Below, in pieces: positions 23,365-31,346 of a stretch of 45,966 nucleotides of DNA; positions within the stretch are counted from its first letter, which is position 1; each line of letters opens with the position of its first letter. Where the stretch lies: assembly GCA_035529895.1 (NCBI GenBank), contig DATKVV010000062.1:1-45966 (forward strand). The letters are read 5' to 3'. A program made the position numbers and the translations under genes. The notes beneath the pieces were generated by a model that was given only the letters and a program-made list of their open reading frames with translations, did no database searches and was not told where the DNA came from. The stretch is from JAUWKC01 sp035529895. GTDB lineage: Bacteria > Planctomycetota > Phycisphaerae > Sedimentisphaerales > Anaerobacaceae.

Positions 23365-24159
23365 ATGAAACCCAGGCTCTTAATTGTTGGCGCCGCCGGC
23401 CGAATGGGCAAACACGTCCTCTCGCTGGCCGGCGAGGCCGGCCGCTTCGAAATCGTCGGCGCGATTGAAAGACAGGGCCATCCTGACATAGGCAGGGATG
23501 CAGGCCTCGTTGCAGGCGCCGCACCACTGAACGTCAAGCTTGAGAGCATTTATCCCGGCGGCGCTGATGCCGCAATCGATTTCTCAACGCCCGAGGCCGC
23601 GGATAAAACTATTGACTATTGCCTTGAAAACGCCGTTGCTCTGGTATTGGGTACTACCGGCCTGAGCGACCGGCAGCGCCGCAGCATAAAGGCCGCCTCT
23701 GAAAAAATCCCGCTTCTCTACGGAACCAACATGAGCGTCGGGATGAACGTCTTGTTTGCCCTCGTCGGCAAAGTCGCCTCAATGCTCGGCGAAGAATACG
23801 ACATAGAAATAATCGAGCGGCACCATCGCTTCAAAAAAGACGCGCCGAGCGGCTCGGCCCTTACGCTGGCCGAGAATATCTGCAACGCGACCGGCCGGGA
23901 CTTCCCCGCCTGCATTGTCCACGGGCGAAGCGGCAAAGACGCCCCAAGACAAAAGGGCGCTATCGGCATGCACGCCGTTCGCGCCGGCGACACAACCGGC
24001 GTCCATTCCGTAATCTTCGGAACGCTCGGCGAAACCCTTACGCTCCATCACACGGCCCACAGCAGGGACACCTTCGCAGCCGGGGCGTTGCGGGCCGCCC
24101 AGTGGCTCCTCGGCAAAGAACCGGGATTGTATTCGATGGCCGACGTCCTGGGCATCTGA
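23365..24159 (+). CDS. dapB: 4-hydroxy-tetrahydrodipicolinate reductase
   Basis: DapB, the NAD(P)H-dependent reductase of lysine and diaminopimelate biosynthesis. The Rossmann motif VGAAGRMG (8-15) opens the protein, LGTTGL (95-100) is the cofactor-side loop, and ERHHRFKKDAPSGSA (151-165) is the substrate-binding signature containing the catalytic His and Lys. Length (264) is standard. AAGGAG seven to eight bases before the ATG at 23365 fixes the start. It stands alone; other dap genes are not in the window. The presence of dapB with murA indicates a diaminopimelate-type peptidoglycan pathway. Confidence 0.96.
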   Translation: MKPRLLIVGAAGRMGKHVLSLAGEAGRFEIVGAIERQGHPDIGRDAGLVAGAAPLNVKLESIYPGGADAAIDFSTPEAADKTIDYCLENAVALVLGTTGLSDRQRRSIKAASEKIPLLYGTNMSVGMNVLFALVGKVASMLGEEYDIEIIERHHRFKKDAPSGSALTLAENICNATGRDFPACIVHGRSGKDAPRQKGAIGMHAVRAGDTTGVHSVIFGTLGETLTLHHTAHSRDTFAAGALRAAQWLLGKEPGLYSMADVLGI

Positions 24160-24245
24160 TAATCGAGACCCATCGCCGCCGGCGGTTTATGGGCGGTTGA
24201 CGCACAGGCGGACCGGCTGGGTACATTAGGAAGGGACATAGACTC

Positions 24246-24623
24246 TTGGCGGACTGGTTAATAACCAAATTCAAAGAGAACTATCGCGGCTTCTGGAAGG
24301 ATTATCGCTGGTTCCTGGCCGTGTTTATCTTGTCCGTGTTCTGTGACGCGGCCAGTACGATGCATTTTATGCTTATAGAGGGCCCCGATGACGAAATCCA
24401 CGCCGCAATTCGGCTCGTATCCAGATTGCTCGGCCCTGTAGCCGGACCATTGGCCGGGGCGATTGGAAAGGTGGCGGCCGGTATCCTTGTCAGTATCTAT
24501 CTGAGAAGATTTGCCGCTTATATTCTCGCAGCCGCATCAATTATTTCCTTCTGGGCCGCCTGGTATAATCTCTGGGGCTTCGAAATCTACACCCCCATTA
24601 TCCTCAAATGGCTGTCCTGGTAA
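24246..24623 (+). CDS. Small membrane protein, DUF5658-like
   Basis: A 125-residue membrane protein with three to four hydrophobic helices (about 23-45, 60-85, 88-110). The opening FCDAASTMHFML with a later GP..E and the helix carrying GKVAAGILV resemble, by eye, the DUF5658 pattern (D-x-x-S/T-T ... E ... K). The start is taken as TTG at 24246 because AGGAAGG lies nine bases upstream; the first internal ATG (24360 region) would remove the first helix. It follows dapB by 86 bases and converges on the GH43-like gene. Function unknown. Confidence 0.6.
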   Translation: MADWLITKFKENYRGFWKDYRWFLAVFILSVFCDAASTMHFMLIEGPDDEIHAAIRLVSRLLGPVAGPLAGAIGKVAAGILVSIYLRRFAAYILAAASIISFWAAWYNLWGFEIYTPIILKWLSW

Positions 24624-24677
24624 ACCGAATCCCTGGGCGCGCCCGGCCCCCATTATGCCGGCTCAGGCTGCTCAGTG

Positions 24678-25748
24678 CTATGGAATCCGGATAATCTGTT
24701 CGGTATAAGTCGGGCCGTTGGTTTTAATAACGCCGTTTTCAATCCGGATAGGGTCGAAGCCGAGGTGAATGTCCGAGCCTTGGGGCCCGCAGCCTTTCGT
24801 ATGATGGTGTGCGCAAATCCAGTCCCCGCCGTCGGGCCCGGTGAAAATCGTGCAGTGTCCTGCGCCGTAATACGGGCTGTTGGGGTCGCCGGTAAATTCG
24901 ACGCCCGTCTCCCTGCAGCGGTTCGGGTCCTGCGCGCCGTAAATGGGGTTGCCTTCATAGGGTTTCCACGGCCCCAGCGGGCGCCCGGCCGTCATGTAGC
25001 CGACTTCATATCCCCTCGTCCAGGACGAATAGAGCATATAATAGACCCCGGCTCGCTTGATGACGAACATCCCCTCTACGCCGGTTTTCTCCCAGCCGTC
25101 CCGCTTATGGCTGAAGATTGGCCGGCGTTCGCCGATAAAGCGGACATTCTCCAGGTCAATCTCCTGCATCCAGTGCCACTTCCAGTAGGCGTAGGTCCTG
25201 CCGTCGTCATCCGTAAAAAGGCTCATATCGTTGCCTCTTGTCAGGGGCTTCTCGTGCGTCAGCACCTTGTAGGGCCCCGTGATTTTGTCGGCGACAGCCA
25301 GCCCGCACGAGTGCTTGTGCGGGTGTTTTTCCGATTCGTTTCGGCAGTTGAAGGTCAGCCAGAACCTGCCGTTTTTTTGATGAATCTCCGACGCCCAGAA
25401 ACGGTCGCGATACCACACATCCTCGGCCAGCCTGCTTCGCTCAATCAGAAACGTCTCGAACTGCCAGTTCGAAAGGTCCTTCGACGACCACAGCTTGATT
25501 CCGGGACACACGGTCCCCGGCCAAAAGGGCGAGGTAGTGCCCGTAAGATAGTACACGTCCCCCACCTTAATAATCTGCGGGTCCCGGATAGGCCCAATGG
25601 CCTCGCTGCGGATAGGATTGCAGTACCGGAAAACCTTTTTCGCAGGCTCGCCGCTCTTTTCTTGTGCCGCATCTATTCCCCCGGCCGTCCGCAGCAGACC
25701 CGCAACGACCAGCGCCAGCGCCGAAGCAACACGCGGCTTTTTATTCAT
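24678..25748 (-). CDS. Secreted glycoside hydrolase family 43-like protein
   Basis: Predicted exported beta-propeller glycosidase (356 residues), likely acting on arabinose- or xylose-containing polysaccharides. A signal peptide covers about residues 1-28. The GH43 triad can be read: Asp56 in IRDPQII (general base), Asp174 in NDMSLFTDDDG (modulator) and Glu225 in GVEGMFVIK (general acid). Propeller-blade motifs GVYYMLYSSW and GPWKPYEGNPI follow. AAGGA eight bases before the ATG supports the start. It lies downstream of the prepilin/dockerin operon but is separated from it by a terminator, so it is probably transcribed independently. The exact GH family (43 or a related propeller clan) is less certain. 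Confidence 0.8.
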   Translation of the reverse strand: MNKKPRVASALALVVAGLLRTAGGIDAAQEKSGEPAKKVFRYCNPIRSEAIGPIRDPQIIKVGDVYYLTGTTSPFWPGTVCPGIKLWSSKDLSNWQFETFLIERSRLAEDVWYRDRFWASEIHQKNGRFWLTFNCRNESEKHPHKHSCGLAVADKITGPYKVLTHEKPLTRGNDMSLFTDDDGRTYAYWKWHWMQEIDLENVRFIGERRPIFSHKRDGWEKTGVEGMFVIKRAGVYYMLYSSWTRGYEVGYMTAGRPLGPWKPYEGNPIYGAQDPNRCRETGVEFTGDPNSPYYGAGHCTIFTGPDGGDWICAHHHTKGCGPQGSDIHLGFDPIRIENGVIKTNGPTYTEQIIRIP

Positions 25749-25913
25749 TGTCTTTTTCCTTATGTCGTTGGGAGAATAACATCAGCGCAAACGAACGCCC
25801 AGTATATGCCCCCCGTCCCGCGAGTCAAGCTCGGGTTTTTTATGTCACCCTGTGGGATTTGCTCAGTACAGGTTTCAAACAGATTGGCAGACAAGGTGGT
25901 CAAAGAGGCAGAC

Positions 25914-25946
25914 AAAAAGCGGCCTGTACTCTCTGCACAGGGCCGC
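25914..25946 (-). terminator. Intrinsic terminator after the prepilin-like gene
   Basis: On the minus strand GCGGCCCTGT pairs with ACAGGCCGC (one bulged C) around a nine-base loop and is followed by TTTTT. It lies about 40 bases past the prepilin-like stop codon. Confidence 0.75.
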
Positions 25947-25986
25947 AAAACAAACAGCATACCCGCAAACAGACAATCCTGTAGCT

Positions 25987-26826
25987 CTACCTTTGCTTCT
26001 CGTGCACAAGGTAGGCGTCATTATAGCCTGCCGGCGCGCCGATGCCGTTGCCGGTTGGCGCTGTGCCTGTCGGCCCGCCGCCATAGGTGTAGATGTTATC
26101 GCCTCCTATGCCGACAGTTACCGTCTTCTCGAACTTTACGCTTCCATTTTTATACAGGACATTCTGTCCCTTTCCCCCGTGGGCGGCGGAGTTGTCCCCG
26201 ATTTGCGGGCCGACGGCGTTCCTGTCCAGAAAGGGGTTTCTGTCCGCGCAAACAGGTGCGGCGGGGCCAAACACGTCTGAAATCGAGAAACTCACGTACT
26301 GGCTATTTATATAGGGCATATGGTAGGCGTAGCTGACAAACTGCCCCGGCCAAGGTGAGGGTATACTGCCCATGCCCCAGCCGCCGCCGAAGTCATTCCA
26401 CGTGAGAGGGTCCGGATAACCGGGGGTTGGTCCGGCCCGGTTGCCGCTAAACTCCAGCGCGCCTTTGTCGCCCTTGCACACAAACTGCTTCGGCGTTAAA
26501 TGCCTGCCCTTTATCAGAAGATAAAAGCTCGACGTAACAGTAGCCTGCCCTAAGTTAAAAGCAGTTTCCTTATACCAGCTCCACGACGGAAGATGGCCGA
26601 CTGTGCTCCACACACAACTCGCAGTGCCTGCGCGCGGATAGTCGCCGTCGTGCTCGTCAGCGTGGGCCGCCATCGCCCGGCCGATGCCTGTCAGGTTGGT
26701 CTGACAGACCAGGCGGATTGCGGTTTCCCGCGAGCCGTTAAGGGCAGGCATCAAAACGCCTGTCAGCAATACTATGGTCGCAATCACCACTGCCAGCTCG
26801 GTTAATGTAAGGCCTTTTGTTTTCAT
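25987..26826 (-). CDS. Prepilin-type pseudopilin-like protein
   Basis: A 279-residue protein with a type IV prepilin leader: MKTKG/LTLTELAVV, with Gly5 before the cleavage site, Glu at mature position +5 and a following hydrophobic helix (VIATIVLLTGVLMPAL). The remainder is a globular secreted domain ending in AAHGGKGQNVLYKNGSVKF, which resembles the H-(x)9-D/N-G motif of the large planctomycete prepilin-like families (DUF1559-like). Such proteins are exported by type II secretion/pilus machinery; individual functions are unknown. The ATG at 26826 has AAGG about ten bases upstream. It follows the dockerin protein gene by 59 bases in the same operon. Confidence 0.85.
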   Translation of the reverse strand: MKTKGLTLTELAVVIATIVLLTGVLMPALNGSRETAIRLVCQTNLTGIGRAMAAHADEHDGDYPRAGTASCVWSTVGHLPSWSWYKETAFNLGQATVTSSFYLLIKGRHLTPKQFVCKGDKGALEFSGNRAGPTPGYPDPLTWNDFGGGWGMGSIPSPWPGQFVSYAYHMPYINSQYVSFSISDVFGPAAPVCADRNPFLDRNAVGPQIGDNSAAHGGKGQNVLYKNGSVKFEKTVTVGIGGDNIYTYGGGPTGTAPTGNGIGAPAGYNDAYLVHEKQR

Positions 26827-26885
26827 AAGTCTTGTCCTTGTATTTAGTTTTCGGCAAAAACAGTCTTCCACCTCGCCGTGTATTT

Positions 26886-29800
26886 TCACTCTTCGCTCAA
26901 CCATCGATTCGCCACCGCCGCCAGGTCGATAAAATCGACATATAGGTTCCTGTCCACGTCACCGGTAAAATACGCGCCGTCCCACGAAACAGCGTTACAG
27001 GGCAAGCGGGGGTGGTTGCAGGAGAGCCAGTCGGCCGCCAGCATCGCAAAATCGATAAAATCGACAGCCCGGCTGCCGTCCAGGTCCTCCGGCCTGTGCA
27101 GGATGGATGCCTGCCCCTGGCAGTCCTGGTCCGCTATCGCCCATATCCTGTTGTTGGCGTCGCTAACTATTATCGTGCCGTCTGTTAATATGACAGGGGG
27201 AACCAGCCAGCCGGCGCTTTGGAACCTTGCCATCTCCCGGCCGCTGGGGTCAACCACGCAAAGATAACCATCATAGCCGGCGGCATAAATAAGACCGTCG
27301 CTGCCGACAGTCAGGCTAAAGCCTTCGTTCATTCCAAGCCGAGTTACCCACTTTACGCTGCCGTTGGGGTCGACCGCCCACAGGTTCGGGTCGTCGAAGC
27401 TTACGTAGATGGTTCCGTCCAGACCCAATGCCGGCTCTGACCAGCCATCCGCGTCGCCGAGATAGGTGACGGACCATTCGCCCAACCGCAGTGACCGGAT
27501 GATGGCGCCGGTGTTCGGCTCGATTGCGTGCAGATTAGGGTCAAACAGCAGGGTCTGGTATATTGTTCCATCGGGTGCCACAACGGGCGAGGCAAAAGAC
27601 CGGCCGGAGACTGTACCCCACTGTGGGTAACGGGGGTCGATGAGGTGCTCAAAATTGCAGACCCACTTTACGCTTCCATCGTTGGGCTCAAGTGCGTACA
27701 AATTGGGCTCATTGAAGCCGCCTGTGTATACCGTGCCATCGGGGCCTATGGCAGGCGAGGCGAAAATAGCGCCGCCCACGACCCCGGGACCGGTTGTTCG
27801 GAAGCTCCACAACTTGCTGCCGTCCCGGCCGAGCGCGTAGAGCGCCCCATCACTCGAGCAGGCATAAATACTGTTGCCGTCCGCCGATACCGCCGGCGAG
27901 GAATATACAAAGCCGTCGGTTGTGTACGTCCATCTGAGCTTGCCGTTAATATCGATAGCGTAGACTCTTCCATCCTCGGCGCCGACATACAGCGTGCCGT
28001 CGGGACCTATGGTCGGGGCGCTAATCAGGGGCGAGTTTGTGTCGCAGCTCCACAAGAGCACGCCGTTGGCGTCGAGCGTGTATAGTTTCCCGTCTTCGCA
28101 GGCGATATGGACCCTGTCCTCGGCCCCGATGGTAGGGCTTGCCGATACGGGCCCTTGCGTTTCAAACTGCCATTTGACGCAGCCTAATTCGGGCCCGAAG
28201 TTCTCACTCAAACCGGCCCGGTCGAAATCACCACCCAACGACTTCCACTTGGAGGGGACCGTCGGCCCGGGCGTGTCGGGGTGGACTGTAAAGATGCCGC
28301 TTTCGGTGCAGATGACGTTAGGGTCAGCTATACCGGGAACGACCGCAACTACGCACTGGTTGGAATCCACCTCCGCCGGTGTATGCCACAGGTAACTGCC
28401 GGTATTGGCGGCGTTGTTTTCAATCTCTATCCAGTCACTGCCATTGTTGTCGCTAAAGAGAATATCGACGGTATCTATACCGTAACTTTCCCACTCAATC
28501 TCGTGCAAAGTGCCGCTGACCCACACATCGCCTTCGGCAGGCTGGGTTACGGTTATCCACGGTACGAGAAACTCATCCGCCCCGATATCGATGCGACCGC
28601 CCATAATGCGCGGGTCACCGTCTATGTCTCCAAGCCTCAGAAAACCATAAAAACATGGGTCGCCAATGTTGATACAGGGTGAGCCGGCTTGCAGATGGAG
28701 GTCTCCGTAATCGTCGTTGGCGCCCTCATCGACATCGGGGGTCTCGGGGTCGTCGCCCCAGCCGTCTCCGCCGTCGTTAGGGTGACGCACGAAGATGGGA
28801 TTGTCGTCGATATTGTCGTTTGCATCGCCGCCGAATGGAATGTAACCATCGTTAGGGTCGTCATCCTGTATGCAACTGGATGTTACATAGGGGGTCACGC
28901 CGCTGGTTTGTGACGACTCACCGATGCCGTTACTATCGGTGTTACCCCACAGGATACAGTTGGTCATCGTCAGGCCGGAACGATAGTTGAACAGTCCCCC
29001 TCCGGCGGCTTGTGCTGAATTGCCGCTGATGGTGCAATTGGTGAGTGTCAGCTTACAGCAACCGAACCAGATGGCCCCGCCGTCACGCGAGGCCGAATTT
29101 CCGCTGAAAACGGAGCTGCTAATAATCATTGCCCGGTTGTAGTCGTAGTGTGGATTATAATGAAGTGCACCGCCCCAGTTGGCTCGGTTGCCTGTGAACG
29201 AACAGTTGCGCACCGAGCCCACGCATGCATAGAGGGCCCCTCCAACAGCCCTTTCGGCGACGTTCCCGACAAACGTGCAGTTGGTTATGGCCCCCCCGCA
29301 GCCATATATCGCGCCGCCGGCCACTTCGGCAAAATTCTCGATAAATACGCAGTCGCTTATTCTTATGGTGACCGGTGTGTATATGTCTTGTTCGTAACCT
29401 CCGACGGCTCCTCCGAACGAGCCGGACCTGTTACCACTGAAAGTGCAGTTGGTCACGGTTGTGACGCCGGCTGGAAAGCAGCAGATCGCGCCACCCTCGC
29501 CGAGGGTAGAGTTGTCGGCGAAAGTGCAGTTTGTAATCGTAGGGCTGCCCCCGCCGCAATACAGGGCGCCACCCTGGCTGCTTGAGTTTGCCTGGAAGGC
29601 GCAGTTGGTAATCGTTGGGCTTGCGTTCCCGGAGCAGTAGACGGCCGCCCCGTAATCAGCGTAGCCGTTGGTGATGGTAAGACCGTCGATCACCGAGTCT
29701 TCCGTCTCGCCGGTGTGGAAGTGGAATCCGCGGTGTGGTTCGGCTCCAGAACCGTTGCAGTCGATTACCGTGATGGCGACTATGTAAGGGTCCTCGGGAA

Positions 29801-30026
29801 AAACGCTTTGGACGGTTACGGCTTTGCCTCCAAAGTCGATATCCCTGTTTCCGGGGCCTGTATAGGTGCCGGGGAAGACGTAAATGGTGTCGCCGTGATA
29901 AGAAGCATCGATAGCTGCCTGAATATTGTTGAAGTCGGCTGCACCGTCGTCATCGACTATGAATATTTCAGCCGGGCAGACGCCGACCGGCAGCAGACAA
30001 ATTAGGACGAAAAGCCCTTTCCTCAT
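26886..30026 (-). CDS. Giant secreted beta-helix / PQQ-propeller / dockerin-like protein
   Basis: A 1046-residue extracellular protein. Residues 1-19 are a signal peptide. Residues about 20-430 form a right-handed beta-helix with eight to nine repeats of the type T-N-C-x-F-x-x-N ... G-G-A-[ILV], the FxxN/GGAI signature also seen in chlamydial polymorphic membrane proteins. An Ig/FN3-like module (about 495-585, ITVTQPAEGDVW) follows, then a PQQ-like beta-propeller (about 590-970, repeated PAIGPDGTVY.G...LYAL and G..KW) and a dockerin-like Ca2+-binding pair (about 976-1046, DLDGSRAVDFIDF and GDVDRNLYVDFIDL). The last suggests docking to a cohesin-like or surface partner. The start has a GAGAGG site. 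Role is probably surface attachment or glycan binding; enzymatic activity is not evident. Confidence 0.88.
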   Translation of the reverse strand: MRKGLFVLICLLPVGVCPAEIFIVDDDGAADFNNIQAAIDASYHGDTIYVFPGTYTGPGNRDIDFGGKAVTVQSVFPEDPYIVAITVIDCNGSGAEPHRGFHFHTGETEDSVIDGLTITNGYADYGAAVYCSGNASPTITNCAFQANSSSQGGALYCGGGSPTITNCTFADNSTLGEGGAICCFPAGVTTVTNCTFSGNRSGSFGGAVGGYEQDIYTPVTIRISDCVFIENFAEVAGGAIYGCGGAITNCTFVGNVAERAVGGALYACVGSVRNCSFTGNRANWGGALHYNPHYDYNRAMIISSSVFSGNSASRDGGAIWFGCCKLTLTNCTISGNSAQAAGGGLFNYRSGLTMTNCILWGNTDSNGIGESSQTSGVTPYVTSSCIQDDDPNDGYIPFGGDANDNIDDNPIFVRHPNDGGDGWGDDPETPDVDEGANDDYGDLHLQAGSPCINIGDPCFYGFLRLGDIDGDPRIMGGRIDIGADEFLVPWITVTQPAEGDVWVSGTLHEIEWESYGIDTVDILFSDNNGSDWIEIENNAANTGSYLWHTPAEVDSNQCVVAVVPGIADPNVICTESGIFTVHPDTPGPTVPSKWKSLGGDFDRAGLSENFGPELGCVKWQFETQGPVSASPTIGAEDRVHIACEDGKLYTLDANGVLLWSCDTNSPLISAPTIGPDGTLYVGAEDGRVYAIDINGKLRWTYTTDGFVYSSPAVSADGNSIYACSSDGALYALGRDGSKLWSFRTTGPGVVGGAIFASPAIGPDGTVYTGGFNEPNLYALEPNDGSVKWVCNFEHLIDPRYPQWGTVSGRSFASPVVAPDGTIYQTLLFDPNLHAIEPNTGAIIRSLRLGEWSVTYLGDADGWSEPALGLDGTIYVSFDDPNLWAVDPNGSVKWVTRLGMNEGFSLTVGSDGLIYAAGYDGYLCVVDPSGREMARFQSAGWLVPPVILTDGTIIVSDANNRIWAIADQDCQGQASILHRPEDLDGSRAVDFIDFAMLAADWLSCNHPRLPCNAVSWDGAYFTGDVDRNLYVDFIDLAAVANRWLSEE

Positions 30027-30172
30027 TTTTTTCCTCTCCTTGCAAAGACCTGTCAATCATTTGCGGCAGGCACGCCCTTACTCGATACACGCCATCCGGG
30101 GTCTCCGACCGAGGACGGCAGTTCTCCACTGAGCTTATTAGTGGGTAATCTCCGGCGCCATTACCGCCATTA
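30027..30172 (-). promoter_or_regulatory. Long structured 5' leader of the dockerin-protein gene
   Basis: About 145 bases between the predicted transcription start and the ATG. It can form CCACT/AGTGG and CGGTC/GACC(CC)G hairpins on the transcribed strand. It matches no riboswitch class I can recall (c-di-GMP, cobalamin, glycine and SAM motifs were considered). It contains no protein-like frame. Confidence 0.35.
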
Positions 30173-30178
30173 TGTATG

Positions 30179-30206
30179 ATTATACACCTCCGGATTGTGC
30201 TGTCAA
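30179..30206 (-). promoter_or_regulatory. Strong sigma-70-type promoter of the dockerin/prepilin operon
   Basis: On the minus strand a perfect TTGACA (30206-30201) and perfect TATAAT (30184-30179) are separated by 16 bases. This is the best promoter match in the window and implies substantial expression of the surface-protein operon. Confidence 0.75.
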
Positions 30207-30274
30207 CAAAAAATTGTGGAAAAATCTACATTAAAAAGCCGCGTTGCGCAGTGGGAAAACCTGCATACCGAATG

Positions 30275-31231
30275 CTATGCGCTGTACAACACGGCGGTAA
30301 TGTTGACGGCGTTGAAAAATGAGTGGATAAAGATAGGCCGAAACAAAGAGCCGCTCTTTTCGTACGCGTAACCCATGCATACGGCCAGCACAAACAGCGC
30401 CGGCCAGTGCCCCGCGTTGGCGTGCACCGCCGCGAACAAAACAGAGCTTGCGAGGATGGACAGCCACGCCCCGTTGAAAGCCCTCGCCGGCCCCGGTTGG
30501 GCCGGATTCTCCGGCTCCCCTCCGGCCGGACAGGCCGCCTGCCCGGCATTTTGCGATGTTTGGTCAGCCAGAAAACGCGATATGAATGAGCGTATTGTTG
30601 TCTGAAACAGGCCTCTAAAGAGCATCTCCTCGAAGACAGGCACAATTACGATAGCGGTGATGACCACCATCACCCTGACCGGCAGCTCGCGATACAGTTC
30701 TATCGTCTCGAGTTCCTGGTGCTTCTGCAATTCGAATTCTCCGCCATGGATAAGTTTCCCGAAGAATATAGTCATTATAAGCGCGGCGAAAACAAGCGGA
30801 TAAATCGAGATTAGATTTACCACCGCGGCGAAAAAGTCCCTGTGAATTGTCTTTATGTTCAGGCCGAACCCCTTCAGCCGTCGGGCAAAATGCCTGCAGG
30901 CGAGCACGAGAATTACCGCCATCGCCGCTATCGCGCCGGCGCTGAGGATAACGTTGTCGAGGTAGGCGCTCTGCCACTGGGGCAAATCCGGCAGGCGAAG
31001 CTCTTTGACGAATATGGCGACAGAGGTAATCCCCATCCAGACGAACAGCGGAATCAGAGGCATGTAGCCGGGCATGTTGTTGCGGCGCAGCCGGGAGTCG
31101 GTCAGGGCGTTTCTGCCCAGCGATGTTCTGAGCAGCCAAACGCCGAGCAAAGTCAGGCCGGGCAGACAGATGAGAATATCTGTCGGCTTTATTATATCGG
31201 CCAATTCTTTAATAATCTCTGAGACGTTCAT
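30275..31231 (-). CDS. CPBP-family intramembrane metalloprotease
   Basis: Integral membrane glutamic/metallo-type protease of the CAAX/bacteriocin-processing (CPBP, Abi) family, 318 residues with about eight hydrophobic segments. The three conserved motifs are intact: EEMLFRG (Glu201, Glu202, Arg206), FAAVH (His270) and HSFFN (His303, Asn307). Between motifs 1 and 2, residues about 224-250 form a low-complexity Ala/Gly/Pro-rich linker encoded by GC-rich repeat-like DNA, unusual at this site. Family members process peptides or mediate immunity; the substrate here is unknown. The ATG lacks a Shine-Dalgarno and lies eight bases from a perfect -10 box, suggesting leaderless translation. It is divergent from murA. 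Confidence 0.88.
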   Translation of the reverse strand: MNVSEIIKELADIIKPTDILICLPGLTLLGVWLLRTSLGRNALTDSRLRRNNMPGYMPLIPLFVWMGITSVAIFVKELRLPDLPQWQSAYLDNVILSAGAIAAMAVILVLACRHFARRLKGFGLNIKTIHRDFFAAVVNLISIYPLVFAALIMTIFFGKLIHGGEFELQKHQELETIELYRELPVRVMVVITAIVIVPVFEEMLFRGLFQTTIRSFISRFLADQTSQNAGQAACPAGGEPENPAQPGPARAFNGAWLSILASSVLFAAVHANAGHWPALFVLAVCMGYAYEKSGSLFRPIFIHSFFNAVNITAVLYSA

Positions 31232-31239
31232 CGATATAT

Positions 31240-31245
31240 ATTATA
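31240..31245 (-). promoter_or_regulatory. -10 box hugging the CPBP start codon
   Basis: A perfect TATAAT on the minus strand ends eight bases before the CPBP ATG. No good -35 is visible at the standard distance. Transcription would begin at or next to the ATG, predicting a leaderless mRNA, in line with the absence of a ribosome binding site. Confidence 0.45.
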
Positions 31246-31346
31246 GCAGCCTTGAAAGCTCAGCGCTGTTGTATTACAGTAACGCCCTAAGGTTCCGTTT
31301 TGCGAAGTATCGCAGAACCGCAGGCCCTCTTCAAGGAAAATAGGTT

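Noticed and set aside
24675..26336. 553-codon plus-strand frame across the GH43-like and prepilin-like genes
   Set aside because: It crosses two real minus-strand genes and a terminator and shows no protein family features.
30027..30172. Known riboswitch in the dockerin-gene leader
   Set aside because: No match to remembered c-di-GMP, cobalamin, glycine, SAM or THF core motifs.
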